A stretch of DNA of 64,000 nucleotides from Phyto melanocephala (GCA_941918925.1 OW799237.1:72985126-73049125); one strand, 5' to 3'. Numbered from the stretch's first letter, positions 1 through 11,393 are shown. Notes: generated by a model not told the origin, from the sequence alone. A program made the numbers and translations.

Positions 1-45
1 TTTCAGTGTCAGTAGATTTAAAACTATGTATGATTAAGTGTTTAA

Positions 46-463
46 CGAAATTTCTTGATCTTTTTTTAATTGATTATATTTGATTTTTATCTAAGCTTGA
101 GATCACTTGTTTTTTTTTTATAAAAAATTGTTTATCAACCAATATTTCGCTACTAAACAATGGGTAGCTTCTTCAGGGTAAATATGTAAACAAATTATAT
201 TAAGAAAAAACAAATTCAAACAATTACAAATTGAAAAAACTATTTTGTAAAAAAAAATACAAACTAGTTTTTTCAATTTGTAATTGTTTTGAATTTGTTT
301 TTTGTTAATATAATTTGTATACATATTTACCCTGAAGAAGCTACCCATTGTTTAGTAGCGAAATATTGGTTAATAAACAATTTTGTATAAAAAAAAAAAA
401 CAAAAAAGTGATCTCAAGCTTTAATAAAAATCAAATATAGTTGAATAAGAAACTTTTAATTGG
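46..463. repeat. Large near-perfect inverted repeat (foldback)
   Basis: The left arm (about 46-250) is repeated in reverse complement at about 257-463, with a short A-rich centre. The match includes AGCTACCC/GGGTAGCT blocks, the stretch around CAATTTGTAATT, and the outer GAGATCAC/GTGATCTC segment. A transcript could fold into a hairpin of roughly 190 bp. No reading frame in it looks like a protein. The structure fits a foldback or MITE-like mobile element. The hammerhead-like core in each arm hints at a Penelope-like retroelement terminal repeat, but no reverse transcriptase is visible. Confidence 0.85.
332..363 (+). other. Hammerhead-ribozyme-like core (mirrored at 145-176 on the minus strand)
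   Basis: CTGAAGA (332-338) is followed by a 5-bp stem GCTAC/GTAGC (340-344 with 355-359) and then GAAA (360-363). This is the order CUGANGA, stem II, GAAA of a hammerhead core. One extra A sits before stem II, and a convincing stem III plus cleavage triplet cannot be drawn. It may therefore be a decayed ribozyme or a chance match. The other arm carries the same arrangement at 145-176 on the minus strand. Penelope-like elements are known to carry hammerhead motifs in their terminal repeats. Confidence 0.3.
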
Positions 464-1066
464 TGTTTAATAAATAAATTTTAGGCTTAAAATTATTTAG
501 AAAGTACCAATGTACCACTATATTTTTTTTCCTTTTTAAGAAACTCTGAATTTAGTGACTCGTCAATATCAGGCATGGATAGCTGAATTCTTAAATTATA
601 ACGAACTTTTTTATAAATAGTACTCATTTTATCTCTACATTTCCAAAATTAATAAAAATCTCCAAGAAACTAATATAAACAAAGACTAGTAATAACAAAA
701 AACAGAAGAAACAAAAAAGGGTTGCTGTTATTAAATTTCATTCTATGTTGCAGAGCTGTAACAAAATTATTCTGTTTTGAATAAAACTGCAAATCATTTA
801 GATAATGCGTTGTAATTTTGTTTCGTATAAAATATAAATTAAATTTCAATTGGAATAAATTGACTATAAACTTGAAATTCTTGACTGCATTTGTTTCCTT
901 TAAAAAAAGAATTGGAAGCAAATTTATAAGAACTAACCTTTGCTGACGTTTATCACAAAATAAATAAGGGGTGTCTCGAAATGCTTTTTTACATTTCAAA
1001 ATGTCTCCCAAATCTAGTTTTTATCAAACAGAAAATACATATTATTGGCGTTAGGGAGAAAAATTT
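464..1066. other. No recognisable feature
   Basis: A+T-rich sequence. The longest frame (113 codons on the minus strand, 670-1011) has no recognisable motif and is lysine/phenylalanine-rich, as expected from composition. Confidence 0.5.
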
Positions 1067-1760
1067 CTAAACTTTATTATGCAAAAAACCAAAGTTCCAA
1101 ATTTTATTTTCTTTTGCAAAATTTCGCACTTTTTTCTTAACGCTTTGCATTAAACGTTGGACACACGTTTTACCGAAGTGTTTGATAGCTTTTTTCCAAA
1201 TAAATTCAAATTTTTTTACATTTGCAGAAGCTTTCAACTTTGTTCTTCGGTACTGCTTAATTATTGCCCAATAGCGTTCAATAGGCCTTAGCTCTGGACA
1301 ATTAGGTGGATTCATGTTTTTCGGTACAAAATTTATTTTGTTGGCCTCATACCACTCAAGGACATCTTTACTGTAGTGGCAGCTTGCCAAGTCGGGCTAA
1401 AACAGTGGAGGTATATTGTGGCTTCTGCATAATGGCAATACAGCCTCTTTGGCACTCATTAATATAAAATTGGCTGTTTATTGTACGATTCACAATGATT
1501 GCCTTTGAAGTTTTCCCACATGTACATATTGCTTGCCATATCATAAAAAATACATCCATTAAAATTATTGAATTCGTGACGTAGCAACTGTCTTGCTTTT
1601 ATTCTTGCCGTTTTTGTTCCTTTTTCGTTTCGGTTTATAGCTTTCTTGACTTTGAATGTTCTTAAATTTACTTTATTCGTAGATTTTTTTGAATTTCTAC
1701 ATAATTTGGTTGCTCGATCTGTTTTTTTAATTTTTTTTTAACGATTTTAGATATTAGTTT
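1067..1760 (-). pseudogene. Tc1/mariner-superfamily transposase relic, DD37E type
   Basis: The minus strand encodes the C-terminal half of a DDE transposase. The second catalytic Asp lies in PDLASCHYSKDVLEWYEANK and the Glu in NPPNCPELRPIERYW. Counting residues gives 37 between them, the DD37E spacing known from mosquito elements. Further upstream, MIWQAICTCGKTSKA with NRTINSQFYINECQ matches the usual segment before the second Asp, and a frame at about 1570-1730 gives KARQLLRHEFNNFNG, which resembles the region before the first Asp. The first Asp block (DDETY-like) is not visible and was probably deleted. A frameshift lies at about 1425-1440, and a TAG replaces the expected Trp just before PDLAS. 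The element cannot encode active enzyme. Terminal repeats were not identified. Confidence 0.85.
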
Positions 1761-3399
1761 TCTATTCTACTTTTAAATAAAATTACATGGTAAAAAGGTT
1801 TGTGTTTAAACTTTTTCAACTGACAGAAAACTAACGCTGTAACCCTACGTGCCTATGAGCTATTAATTTGTTTGTCGTAGTCCACGTTATGAAACATTTG
1901 TTGCTTAATTTTGAATTTTTTATTTAATGAAATAGGAAAGAAGAATCGAAAAAACAAATAGATAAAATTAAAGAATCGATAGAAGAATTAACAAGCAAAT
2001 AAATTTTAATAAAAGCAATTCTTATCAGTCAATGTTAAAAGAAATTATAAAAAAATAATTAAATAAAAAATTGCAAAAAACCCAAGTTTTACTTAATTTC
2101 TGTGAGATTTTTTAACGAATTTTATCAGATGTTCATCATCATTGTCTGTATAAATGTCGCTCAATAATACAGAATTCTCTCCGATTTCTTGAAGACAAGT
2201 CGTTAAAAAACTTAGAGTTTCCCACGACATGTCTGTCAGAATTCGTGTCAACTATTTCATTGTACTTCGGTCATAAGCCTGATTAAAATCAAATATAACT
2301 ATTACATGTTTGCAGACATGTTTCACAGATATTGGACAATTCTTCAGGCTTATACTTAGGTATCACATTATAAATAAAATCATTACCAAAATAATTCCTG
2401 GTAAGACAGTCGATCTGTAACAGAATACAAGCCATTACCTAGTTTTTGCTCTGTATGTTTAAAAAATACATTTCACATAAAAAACATTTGTATTTAAAGC
2501 TATTTTTAATTCCATTTCATAATAATATGAGAGTAATAAATAAGTCTTCATTGTGAAAGTACAACACGGTGTATGCAAATTTTCCATATTTACAGAAAAG
2601 ATTTGAACTTTATTGACACTAAAAATTGGAACTTAAGTAGAATTTTATGTTTTTACTCTTTCCTCCTCAGCATTTCTTCCTCACATTTGTTAATTCACTT
2701 ACGGTATGACCCAAATATTTTCGTTGAATATTAAAAAAAACCAACAAAAAATTGAAGGTAGTAATTGACATTTAACTTTTATGCAAATAAATATATTCCT
2801 GTTTTTTTTTTATTTCTTCACTACGGAAAGTGACATTAATGCAAATAACCACTCCACTGTATTAAGAGTAGTTTTTATCACATGTCAATTTAGATATTTA
2901 AACAAAAAATTAAACCTGTGTAAACTTTATATTTTTAAAATGTTGACTTTTACGCAGGAAGAGCAGTAAATTAAAATGTCAATTTAGTGTGTTACTTTTG
3001 GTATTTTAGAGATAACTAAATGTAAGTGAGTATTATGCACGTAAAAAAAATATTCAGAGAACAGCATTACGGTATAATATTTAGTTCAAGTGATAAGAAA
3101 AACTTAATACAAATAATTTTGTACTTAAAGGACAAACTCAAAAGTAAAAAGGGTAAAAAAGGTCAGTGAAAACCGAGATGATCCGAAGTTTTTGAGGCGA
3201 ATAAATGGTGATTTAGACGAAGGGTATATTTGGTTTTCCACAAGAGATCAGAGTTTAAAAAGTATATTATCGAGCAGATATCAACCATTGTCAACAGTTC
3301 ATTGAAGAATGTGATCGAAAATTTTTTTGTAAAAGGTTGGGTGCCTGTCGAGCTACATAATTTGTGGTGATGGTGTCCAAAATAAAATTGCAAATATAT
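1761..3399. other. No recognisable feature
   Basis: A+T-rich DNA with only short frames. I see no protein motif, tandem array or structured RNA. Confidence 0.4.
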
Positions 3400-3712
3400 C
3401 TGCCAAATATGGTAATTACAGATTTTTTACCTTCAACCCCTATAATAATGGTATCAAACAAAAAGGCGTGGCCAGTAGAATAGTGTAAAATTAAAGTCGT
3501 CCAAAACAAAATGTTGGATAATTCTTTTCTTACTATCATCAATTTGTGTATTGAATATAAAAATTTAAAACCGAAGATGGCAACGGAGGTATAAAACTAA
3601 ATGGCGTGTAACATTAAGTCTTAAATCGAGGCTATACTACGATATGGTCACTACATACATATGAACATGATGGTGAAGGGTATTGTGAGATTTTGCATGA
3701 CAGAAAGTAGCA
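3400..3712 (-). mobile_element. INE-1-like element, partial
   Basis: It contains the family blocks CCTTCAACCCCTATAATAA, GGTATCAAACAAAAAGGCGT and, at its right edge, GATGGTGAAGGGTATTGTGA followed by a degraded version of the GGCCGAATATAGCACT end. It lies directly before the tandem Helitrons. Orientation is opposite to the copies at 26.0 and 35.4 kb. Confidence 0.6.
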
Positions 3713-3723
3713 GCCTATCTATA

Positions 3724-4410
3724 TCTATATATATAAAAGTGAAACTCTGTGTGTGTGTGTGTGTGTGTGTGTAAGCTATAGACTCCGAAACTGTAAAACC
3801 GATCGGGCTCAAAATTTGGTAAGTTATTGTACACATATCAGGGAGTGTTTATGGGTGGAAAAAAGTGGGCGGGGCCACGCCCATTAAAAATTAGTTATCA
3901 GTTTTAGCTTCTTGCACTTGACCGATTTTTCTGAAACTTTGCACACATATCGAGCTGTCATGACTAAATAATTTCGTGATAAGAAAAGTGGACAGGGCCA
4001 CGCCCATAAAAAAAAGTTATAATTTTGAGGTACTTGAACTTCACCGATTTTTCTGAAACTTTGCACACACATATTGAGCTCTCATTAAAATACAATATCG
4101 TGATTAGAAAAGTGGGAAGTGCCACGCCCATAGAAAAAGTTATAATATTAAGCTTCTTGCACTTGACCGATTTTTCTGAAACTTTGCACACATATTGAAC
4201 TCTCATGAGTATATAGTTTCGTGATTAAAAAGGTAGGAGGGGACACGACCATAAAAAATTATAATTTTGAGGTACTTGCTCTGGACCGATTTTGGTGATG
4301 ACTATACAGTTTCGTATAGGGCAGTACCACGCCCACTTGATATTTAATTTAAATTCAGAATGCATTTATATTCATTAAGGGGCGTAGCAACGCGCGCCGT
4401 GCTTTTCTAG
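3724..4410 (+). mobile_element. Non-autonomous Helitron, copy A
   Basis: The 5' end TCTATATATATAAAAGTG is followed by GAAACTCTGTGTG and a (GT)n run. The 3' end has CGTAGCAACGCGCGCC and terminates in CTAG followed by T, the Helitron pattern (5'-TC, 3'-CTRR, insertion between A and T). The centre consists of degenerate tandem units of about 122 bp, each with a GGGCGGGGCCACGCCC-like GC block and TCTGAAACTTTGCACACATA. No coding region is left. It abuts copy B head-to-tail. The Helitron assignment rests mainly on copy C (9.1-10.2 kb), which retains helicase sequence. Confidence 0.85.
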
Positions 4411-5037
4411 TATGTATATAAAAGTGAAACTCTCTGTGTGTGTTTGTGTGTGTGTTAGCTATAGATCCCGAAACTGTAATGCTGGTCGGACTTAAACTTT
4501 GGCAAGTTGTTGTACACATTCCAGGGAGTGTTTATGGGTGGCAAAAAGTGGGCGGGGCCACGCCCATACAAAATTAGTTATCATTTTTAGCTACTTGCAC
4601 ATGACCGATTTTTCTGAAACTTTGCGCACATATTGAGCTGTCATGACTTTATAATTTCGTGATAAGAAAAGTGGGCGGGGCCACGCCCATAAAAAAAGTT
4701 ATAATTTTGAGGTACTTGCACTGGACTGATTATTCTGAAACTTTGCACACATATTGAGCTGTCATGACTTAACAATTTCGTGATTAGAAAAGAGGGCAGT
4801 GCCACGCCCATAAAAAAAGTTATAATTTTAAACTACTTGAACTTAACCGATTTTTCTGAAACTTTGCACACATATTGAGTTGTCATGACTATACAGTTTC
4901 GTAATTAGAAAAGTGGGCAGTGCCACGCCCATAGAACAATATATAATTTTCAGCTTCTTGCACTTGATATTCAATTAAAATTCAGAATACATTTTTATTC
5001 ATTAAGTGGCGTAGCAACGCGCGCCAAGATTGGATAG
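4411..5037 (+). mobile_element. Non-autonomous Helitron, copy B (tandem with A)
   Basis: It begins immediately after the CTAG of copy A with TATGTATATAAAAGTGAAAC and ends with CGTAGCAACGCGCGCC then GGATAG, a mutated CTAG. It has the same internal units of about 122 bp as copy A. The two elements sit head-to-tail without spacer, an arrangement Helitrons can produce by inserting at an existing 3' end. Confidence 0.83.
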
Positions 5038-6109
5038 TATAACATAACATCAACATTCCTTTAAAGTGAAATATTAAAAATATTAAAAAGTCGCTTATAA
5101 AGGCTGGTTAAATTTTAAGGTTGCGGCCATTTGGCCGATATTTAAATATCTTAAATATTTTTTAACAAAAAAATAAAATATTATTGATTTTTCTAATTTC
5201 TACACACAACATAAGGAGTAAGATAAGAAAATACTTTTAAAAATTTATACATTTTATGCACAAAATAAATCATATTACCCTTAGGAAGTTGACTCCAAAT
5301 AGATGTAATAAAAGCAAATATAAAAATAAAAATGTCAATGTCAATTTGTCTAATCTGACGTCTGTCACAGCCATGCATATATGGCGAGAAAAAGCGAATG
5401 AAAACAAAAGAAATAAAGATATTTTCCAACATTTTATATTAAGGATTTTGTTCTACTTTTAATCATAAAATATTTGTTCTACACATACTAATACATGTAC
5501 ATATGAACTAAATAACCAAATTGTATTTATGTTACTTTGCTTTGTTTGAAAACTTTTCTATGTATTTATATTTACATATGTATGTACGTAGGTACGTATT
5601 TATGTTTGTAGGTATGTATGTATAAATGGTTAGTGGTTTTTATTGCAGGCACAGAAAATCCCTGTCGTAAAAAGTACTTTTTTATATTTTATATTGATGT
5701 TACTTAAACTTAACACGTTTCAGAATGAACCCATAAAATGATATAATTTATGCAGCGTGGATTTGCAAACAAACACATACTAGTGCACAAATGTATTGTT
5801 AACGTTCAGTCTTGTTTAAAAATAGTCTTCGGAAATTTTTTTTTAACCATAACGATATCAAGCGACATTTTAAGGTTTAAAGTTTCATTTTCAATATATA
5901 AAAATGCAATTGACATTAGTGTCAGAGACAGTTTTACATATTGTGCACCAAGATGACATAATCAAGAAAGCACACTAACCACTTAGAAGAACTCTTAGGA
6001 ATGACAACCACTAATTCTTCTTTAATCTTATTAAAATCTGTGCACACATTTTTAACAGATAAATAAATAACTGCCGTTTAACTGAAAGAGATTAGTTTTT
6101 GCAATTGTT
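5038..6109. other. No recognisable feature
   Basis: A+T-rich sequence with a degenerate TATG/TACG microsatellite near 5570-5625. Otherwise I see nothing. Confidence 0.4.
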
Positions 6110-6480
6110 ACGGCTTAGTTTCATTTTTGGAATGTTTTTAAAGAACTTCGGTCGGAATCTTACCAATTGCTGCTGTTACGGTTTCTTCCCAGATTTTTGT
6201 TTTATTGTTTTCTTGCTGGTTAACCACTCTAGAGAATTTACGTATCCCCACGACAAATAGTCTAGTATGGCCAGATCGTATGAGCTCGGCGTTCAGTGTA
6301 CTGCTCTAGAACATGTAATTAATTTTTCACCCAACTCCCCTCTCAACAGGATAATTATATCACACCACATGACTATTGTCTTGTAATAATCACATGTCAA
6401 CCACATCTAATTCTCTCTTTTATGGATAACACAAGCATAATATGTGACAATGGCGACTAAATACTTAAGTAACATATTGC
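6110..6480 (-). pseudogene. Mariner-like transposase relic, C-terminal part
   Basis: Minus-strand frames give LDVVDM then QDNSHVV (the second catalytic Asp, normally QQDGATCHT), ILLRGELGEKLIT, and SSYDLAILDYLSWGYVNS. The last corresponds to the conserved RSCDLTPLDYFLWGYVKS of this mariner clade. A KIPTEVL tail follows. Stops and frameshifts separate the pieces. The same clade recurs at 13.6, 19.6, 21.2 and 29.8 kb. Where the relic ends upstream (above 6480) is unclear. Confidence 0.75.
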
Positions 6481-6914
6481 CATCTTTTTTGTCACTGGCC
6501 GATTTAGTATAAATATTCTCCTCGATACAAATTTTTTGCATACTGATTGATAGGAGTCCAATAAAGTGTAATTTTTTTGAAAAATTTTATCACAGCAGCT
6601 TTAATAGCCTGTTCGGTGAATCGATTATGACGAACCATAAAATGGAAGTAAATTATGAAAAACACATTTCTCACAGAGCACGAGTTTTTATAATTAATCC
6701 AAGCAACTTACCGGCACGCGTGTTTTTGTTCATCTATTCATGGTGAAATTTTAAACTTTTAGTTGAAAAACCGGGACACTTAAAAGTCAGAGTAGGTATG
6801 ACCAAATTGGCATGTTATGCGCTCTTGGGAATAAGAAATTCCACAACTAGAAGCAAAATCCCAATGTAAACCAAATATTTCGACCACATCAAAAATCGAG
6901 TCCGTTTAATGTTA

Positions 6915-7110
6915 TTTCTTGTAATTCCTATTTTAAATAAACACAAGGAGTGTTTCAAAGGCTCATTCTCTTTGTCCCATGCTCTACATGCCTTGTCATC
7001 CGACAGTCTTATACGGCCAACTTGAGTTCTTATCTTTGTGTCACTTATTACTACACTAGGTTATCTTCTAAGTATTGGCCTACGGAGTTTCAGAATCACC
7101 CTTTATTTCC
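6915..7110 (-). pseudogene. Non-LTR retrotransposon C-terminal fragment
   Basis: The minus strand encodes SDTKIRTQVGRIRLSDDKAC followed by RAWDKENEPLKHSLC. This aligns with GHTQLRIHLARMKLSEETIC and RACEEEAETLVHFLC in the element at 43.4-43.8 kb. It is the Cys/His-rich C-terminal tail that follows RNase H in R1/LOA/I-type elements. One tail Cys is Trp here (RAW for RAC), and a stop lies upstream in LRR-stop-PSV. The fragment is 5'-truncated and dead. Confidence 0.7.
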
Positions 7111-8097
7111 CAATAGTATGTTCGCCACCTTACCGAAAGCAGTATTTTGTCAATTTCTAATGTGTTTTTCTATCAACCAAAGTTTAAGTTAAATTTTAAA
7201 TCTTCGAAAGTTTTTTGAATTTTTCAAGCTGATGGTATTCAAGGATGATCTTATTACATATAGTCTGTCGACCTTTTTGTTTCCGATTGTGGCTTGATGG
7301 CCTGTTGTCCTGTTCAAATTTTGCATGCCAGTTTATCTTACTTTAGCATTTGAAAACACTCGGAGATTCAACTCTCTTTCATTGGGGTCTTGGTAACGCC
7401 TTGCGTATTTTTTTACCGCTCAGTTATATTTGTATTATTTTTACATGCATGTATATGTATATACATATGTTATTCATATATATATTTTCCAGATAAATTT
7501 AACTTGGCAGTAATTAATATATACTCATTGTAAAATAACAGCTAAAATATCAAAAAAAAAAAAATACTGAGTTATTTGCACAATCGGTTGACAACTCCAT
7601 CGTTTACTTGCTTTAGTTCTTTAAGTATAACTGTTTATTTTAACGCTACCATACTCGCACAGCTACTCAAGCAATCAAGAACTAAGCGAATGCCAATAGA
7701 TTTTATAAATTTAATTATTACCCTCAAATATATAACTTATTCGCAATATTAGTAAAAGTTGTATCTATTCAAAATAATACAAACATCTCCAAAACTTTTT
7801 TAATTTACTTGTTCTCATTTTTATTTTTATTTCTATTTGGTTTAAAAAACAAAAATATTGTCTAAAACCAGCTGCACTTTGTACTTTTATTGATTTGCTC
7901 ACTTCAAATATATGTTAGACACATGATCCCTTAGCAATTTCTACTCACACTTTTATAGATTCAATCATAAAAATAATGTATAACACACATACACCCAGGC
8001 CATACAAACACACTGCCAGTACAGTACAATTAAATAGCAATGGATTATCACTGTTTTACAAAAAGTTTATTTTTATACCGTTCACAATGAGTGTAAT
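7111..8097. other. No confident feature
   Basis: Around 7220-7440 the minus strand gives a short FEQDNRP stretch that faintly recalls a Tc1/mariner catalytic block, but too little surrounds it to support a call. The remainder is A+T-rich. Confidence 0.35.
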
Positions 8098-8723
8098 TAT
8101 ACCCTTCACCTGTGCACAAGGGTATTTATAGGTTTGGCACTCCGCGTGAAATTTCAACAATTTTCATTTTCGACCCCATAACGTATATATTTTCTGAAAG
8201 CTTATGAATAGAGGAGTTTATTGAGCCCTATATGTTGGTCAGTCTGTTCGTGTGTATGTTGAAATCAACCATTTGAAGCCCCCAGACATTTTCAGGACCC
8301 GCGTAAGGTACGAAAATAGCAAAAAAAAATTCGGGAGAAAAATCGCTCTACAAACAACTGAGATATGATGAAAAAACCTAGACCAACTCGTCTTTTCACA
8401 CCAATATAAAATGGGTGAACGTTTGTTCGAATTCCAGTTAAGGCGAAAAAAAAATATTTTTTTTCATTTTCATTTTTATTTATTTTTTTTTTATTTAATT
8501 TTTTGTTTTGTTTTTACTTTTGTTTTTATTTTTTTAACAGACATACATAAACTCAATTTATTATTTTACAATGTAATATTTTTAAGCGGATAAAGTCATT
8601 ATAAAGATAATGAAACATAAATGCGTGTATGTACGTATTTCACAAATAATGATTGCATGACTACACGTTGTGAAGGGTATATAAGATTCGGTACGGCCGA
8701 ATATAGCACTGTTACTTGTTTTA
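8098..8723 (-). mobile_element. INE-1-like (mini-me type) element
   Basis: It starts with the inverted pair TACCCTTCACCTGTGCACAA/GGGTAT, then GACCCCATAACGTATATATT, a GTCAGTCTGTTCGTGTG motif, a long T-rich tract (8450-8540) and the end block AGATTCGGTACGGCCGAATA with TTACTTGTTTTA. These are the ordered landmarks of dipteran INE-1/DINE-1 elements, which are non-coding and Helitron-related. Confidence 0.8.
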
Positions 8724-9089
8724 GTAGTTTTAGAAATTTAAGGTAAATTATGGTAATAAATATATTATTATAGTATTATCAAAAATTTTATATTCGAATG
8801 TCATGAACCATTAGATTTAAAATTTTATAACTATTTTGTTTATTTTTTAATTTTGATTGTTTTCCGATAATATTAATAACACCATAAGCAGGGTTGTCAG
8901 ATCTGGCGAGTTTTCGTCAAATGTGGAGACGTTAAAATAAAGAATGTCATCCTAATTTTCGATTTTGCGGCATGGCGATTTTGTAAATAGTTAATTATTT
9001 TAATGGCTAATTTTCACGGGCCATGAATTTGTTTTAAGAAATCTTAAAATAAATACAAAAAAATAATATTCTGGTATATAAAAACTATA
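8724..9089. other. No recognisable feature
   Basis: A+T-rich DNA between an INE-1-like element and Helitron copy C. No motif recognised. Confidence 0.4.
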
Positions 9090-10191
9090 TCTTTATAAGT
9101 ATGTACATAATAGTGAAATTCTGTCTGTCTGTATGTGTGTGTGTGTTTGTGTTAGCTATAGACTCCGAAACCGAAAAGCCGATCGGACTGAACCTCTAGC
9201 AAGTTGTTGTACACATTTAAGGGAGTGTTATTGGGTGGTAAAAAGAGGGCGGGGCTACGACCAAAAAAAATAAGTTATCATTTTTAGCTACTTGCACTAG
9301 ATCGATTTTTCTGAAAACTTGCACACATATTGAACTTTCATGACTATACAATTTCGTGATTAGAAAAGTGGGCGGGGCCACGTCCATAAAAAAATTTTAA
9401 TATTGAGGTTCTTGCACTGGACCAATTTTTTAAAAGTGGGCACTACCACGCCCATAAGAAATAAGTTATCATTTTTAGCTACTTGCACTAGATCGATTTT
9501 TCTGAAACTTTGCACACACACATTGAGCTATCAAGACTATATAATTTTGTGACTAGAAAAGTGGGCAGTGCTACGCCCATAAAAATTCAAGTATCATTTT
9601 TATCTACTTGCACTGAACCGATTTTCCTGAAACTATGCACACATATTGACCTGTTATGACTTTGCAATTTCGTGATTAGAAAAGTGGGCAGTGCTACGCC
9701 AATAAAAAAAATTTATCATATTCAGCTACTTGAAGTTCATTGATTTTTCTGAAACTTTGCACACATATATTGAGCTCTCATGATTATATAATTTCGTGAT
9801 TAGAAAAGTGGGCAGTGCCACGCCCATTAAAAATAAGTTGTTATTTTTAGCTATTTCCACGCATTCCAATGGTTCCCACCGATTTGGCTTTCCAGTTCGA
9901 CTTGCCTTCGCTATTACCATCAACAAACCACAAGGACAACCTCTGCGTGTTAAAGGATTGAATTTGGAAAATCCATGCTTTTCACATGGCCAGCTGTACG
10001 TCACATGCTCCAGAGTTGGAACACCAAAAAATTTGTTAATTTTTACATCAAATGGAAAAACCAAGAATATTGTATACCCACTTGCATTACCAAAAAAATC
10101 AAAAAAACATTATTTTTAATATATTCAATTAAAATTCCGAATGCATTTTTATTCATTAAGGGTCGTAGCAACGTGCGCCGGGCTTGGCTAA
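9090..10191 (+). mobile_element. Helitron copy C, retaining helicase 3' coding sequence
   Basis: The 5' region is diverged (TAGTGAAATTCTGTCTGTCT). It is followed by several units of about 122 bp with TCTGAAACTTTGCACACA and CACGCCCATAAAA. From about 9880 the sequence switches to Helitron helicase coding sequence, and it ends with GGTCGTAGCAACGTGCGCC and GGCTAAT (CTAA terminus before T). It is the only copy here that links the repeat family to a Helitron protein. Confidence 0.88.
9880..10119 (+). pseudogene. Helitron PIF1-type helicase, C-terminal fragment
   Basis: The frame reads FPVRLAFAITINKPQGQPLR, then GLNLENPCFSHGQLYVTCSR and VGTPKNLLIF, ending near YPLAL. FAITINK-QGQ corresponds to helicase motif V and GQLYVTCSRV to motif VI of the superfamily 1 (PIF1/Rrm3-like) helicase at the C-terminus of RepHel, the Helitron rolling-circle protein. 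The Rep (HUH) domain and all upstream helicase motifs are absent. The fragment is followed directly by the element's 3' terminus, as in an autonomous Helitron. It is therefore an internally deleted derivative. Confidence 0.9.
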
Positions 10192-10629
10192 TAAAAAATA
10201 TATTCTGTATAAAGTTTGAGCCAAGAAATAGGCGGCTCGTTTTGATGTTGTGTATAAAGCTTTTTAATTAATCGTCTTTTCTTATGTAAATTTTATAACT
10301 TATCATCCTTCCACTTTCATCTTTTGTATGTAGTGCGTATACACGTCAAAAATTAAAAGGATTTTCAATAATAAACTTCACTAAAACTCGCTATCGAAAC
10401 AGAATACAATATGAACTTCTTAACGCGTTATTACGAGTTGTAAATTATATAAATATAAGTAGAACAATTCTGCGGACTGTTAAACTTCTTTTGTACCTTT
10501 GCAAAATATGTTGAATAATTTTAACTCCCATACAAAGTATTTCATACAAGAAGACAATGTTGAATGCCTTGAAGACAAAGTATTTAACATTTTAAAGATA
10601 TAACACAATTGCAATTAAATACATACATA
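10192..10629. other. No recognisable feature
   Basis: A+T-rich sequence with only short, motif-less frames. Confidence 0.4.
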
Positions 10630-11032
10630 TCCAGCAAAAAAAAAAGAGATGCAAAATAAATATCTAGTGAATGTATGAGTTCAACCCATAATTAAGTGGT
10701 TAATTTAGGTGAAACATGCATGATTTTAACATTAGCGTGTCGTTGGAGAATATGAGTTTATATGAGAATATTTATAAAATTCACTTCATTCTAATAAGTG
10801 CATAGAACGCATGTAATTGAGCAAAACCCATATTTTATGAGTTAATAATGTTTGTTTACATGAATTGTTTAAGATTTTTTTGCATGCACTTGCATGTATT
10901 TTGAAGCACATCATTAATGGATAACTATTTTGGATTTGGAGAAGGCATTCTTCATGCCTTCTTTTGCACTTTTGAATTAGTCATGAAAAATGTTATTTAC
11001 ATTGAACTAGTGCAATTTTTTTTACTGGGTAT
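10630..11032 (+). mobile_element. MITE-like family M, full-length copy
   Basis: About 400 bp, non-coding. The ends are CCAGCAAAAAAAAAAGAGAT and, in reverse complement, CCCAGTAAAAAAAATTGCAC, giving short terminal inverted repeats. Internal landmarks are GAGTTCAACCCATAATTAAG, CATGAATTGTTTAAG, TGTATTTTGAAGCACATCAT and GGCATTCTTCATGCCTTC. Related sequence occurs at 48045-48405 (inverted) and as two half-copies at 43789-43925 and 44500-44735. Target-site duplications are not clear, so the superfamily is unassigned. Confidence 0.75.
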
Positions 11033-11393
11033 GGATGTCTAATATTTGTTTAATACTAACAACAAAAATTATTTTTTCGCTTGTTAATGTAGATAACGAT
11101 AAACTATTTTATAGCAAATATTAAACTGTTATTGTGTTCAATAATAATTTTTATTTTGTTTTAAGTAAGAATGAAATCCATGTATATCATTAAGAGTTTT
11201 TTTTCCATTTTTGTCGAACTTAAGCGATTCGAATAAAATATATATTTTTTGGATTTATAAAAAATATTTTGAATTATTACAAAAATTATATTTCATTGTC
11301 GAAAACTAAATAAAAGAACTTTGGCTATTTGTAACATTGAAATTGGCGAAAAAGCTCAAAATGTATATGGCAACCCTGACAAGGAGAATAACC

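Noticed and set aside
3884..4206. Minus-strand frames repeating CVQSFRKIGEV/VCKVSEKSVK
   Set aside because: They are translations of the Helitron central units and recur in every copy with changing frames.
6950..7192. Plus-strand frame containing SYTANLSSYLCV, reminiscent of the third membrane helix of ionotropic glutamate receptors
   Set aside because: The opposite strand encodes a clear non-LTR retrotransposon C-terminus homologous to the copy at 43.4 kb, so the receptor-like motif is a chance reading of its antisense.
7220..7440. Minus-strand FEQDNRP as a possible Tc1/mariner catalytic block
   Set aside because: Neighbouring conserved blocks are absent, so the match is not above chance.
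9726..10064. A 112-codon minus-strand frame opposite the Helitron helicase
   Set aside because: It is the antisense shadow of the helicase fragment and repeat units.
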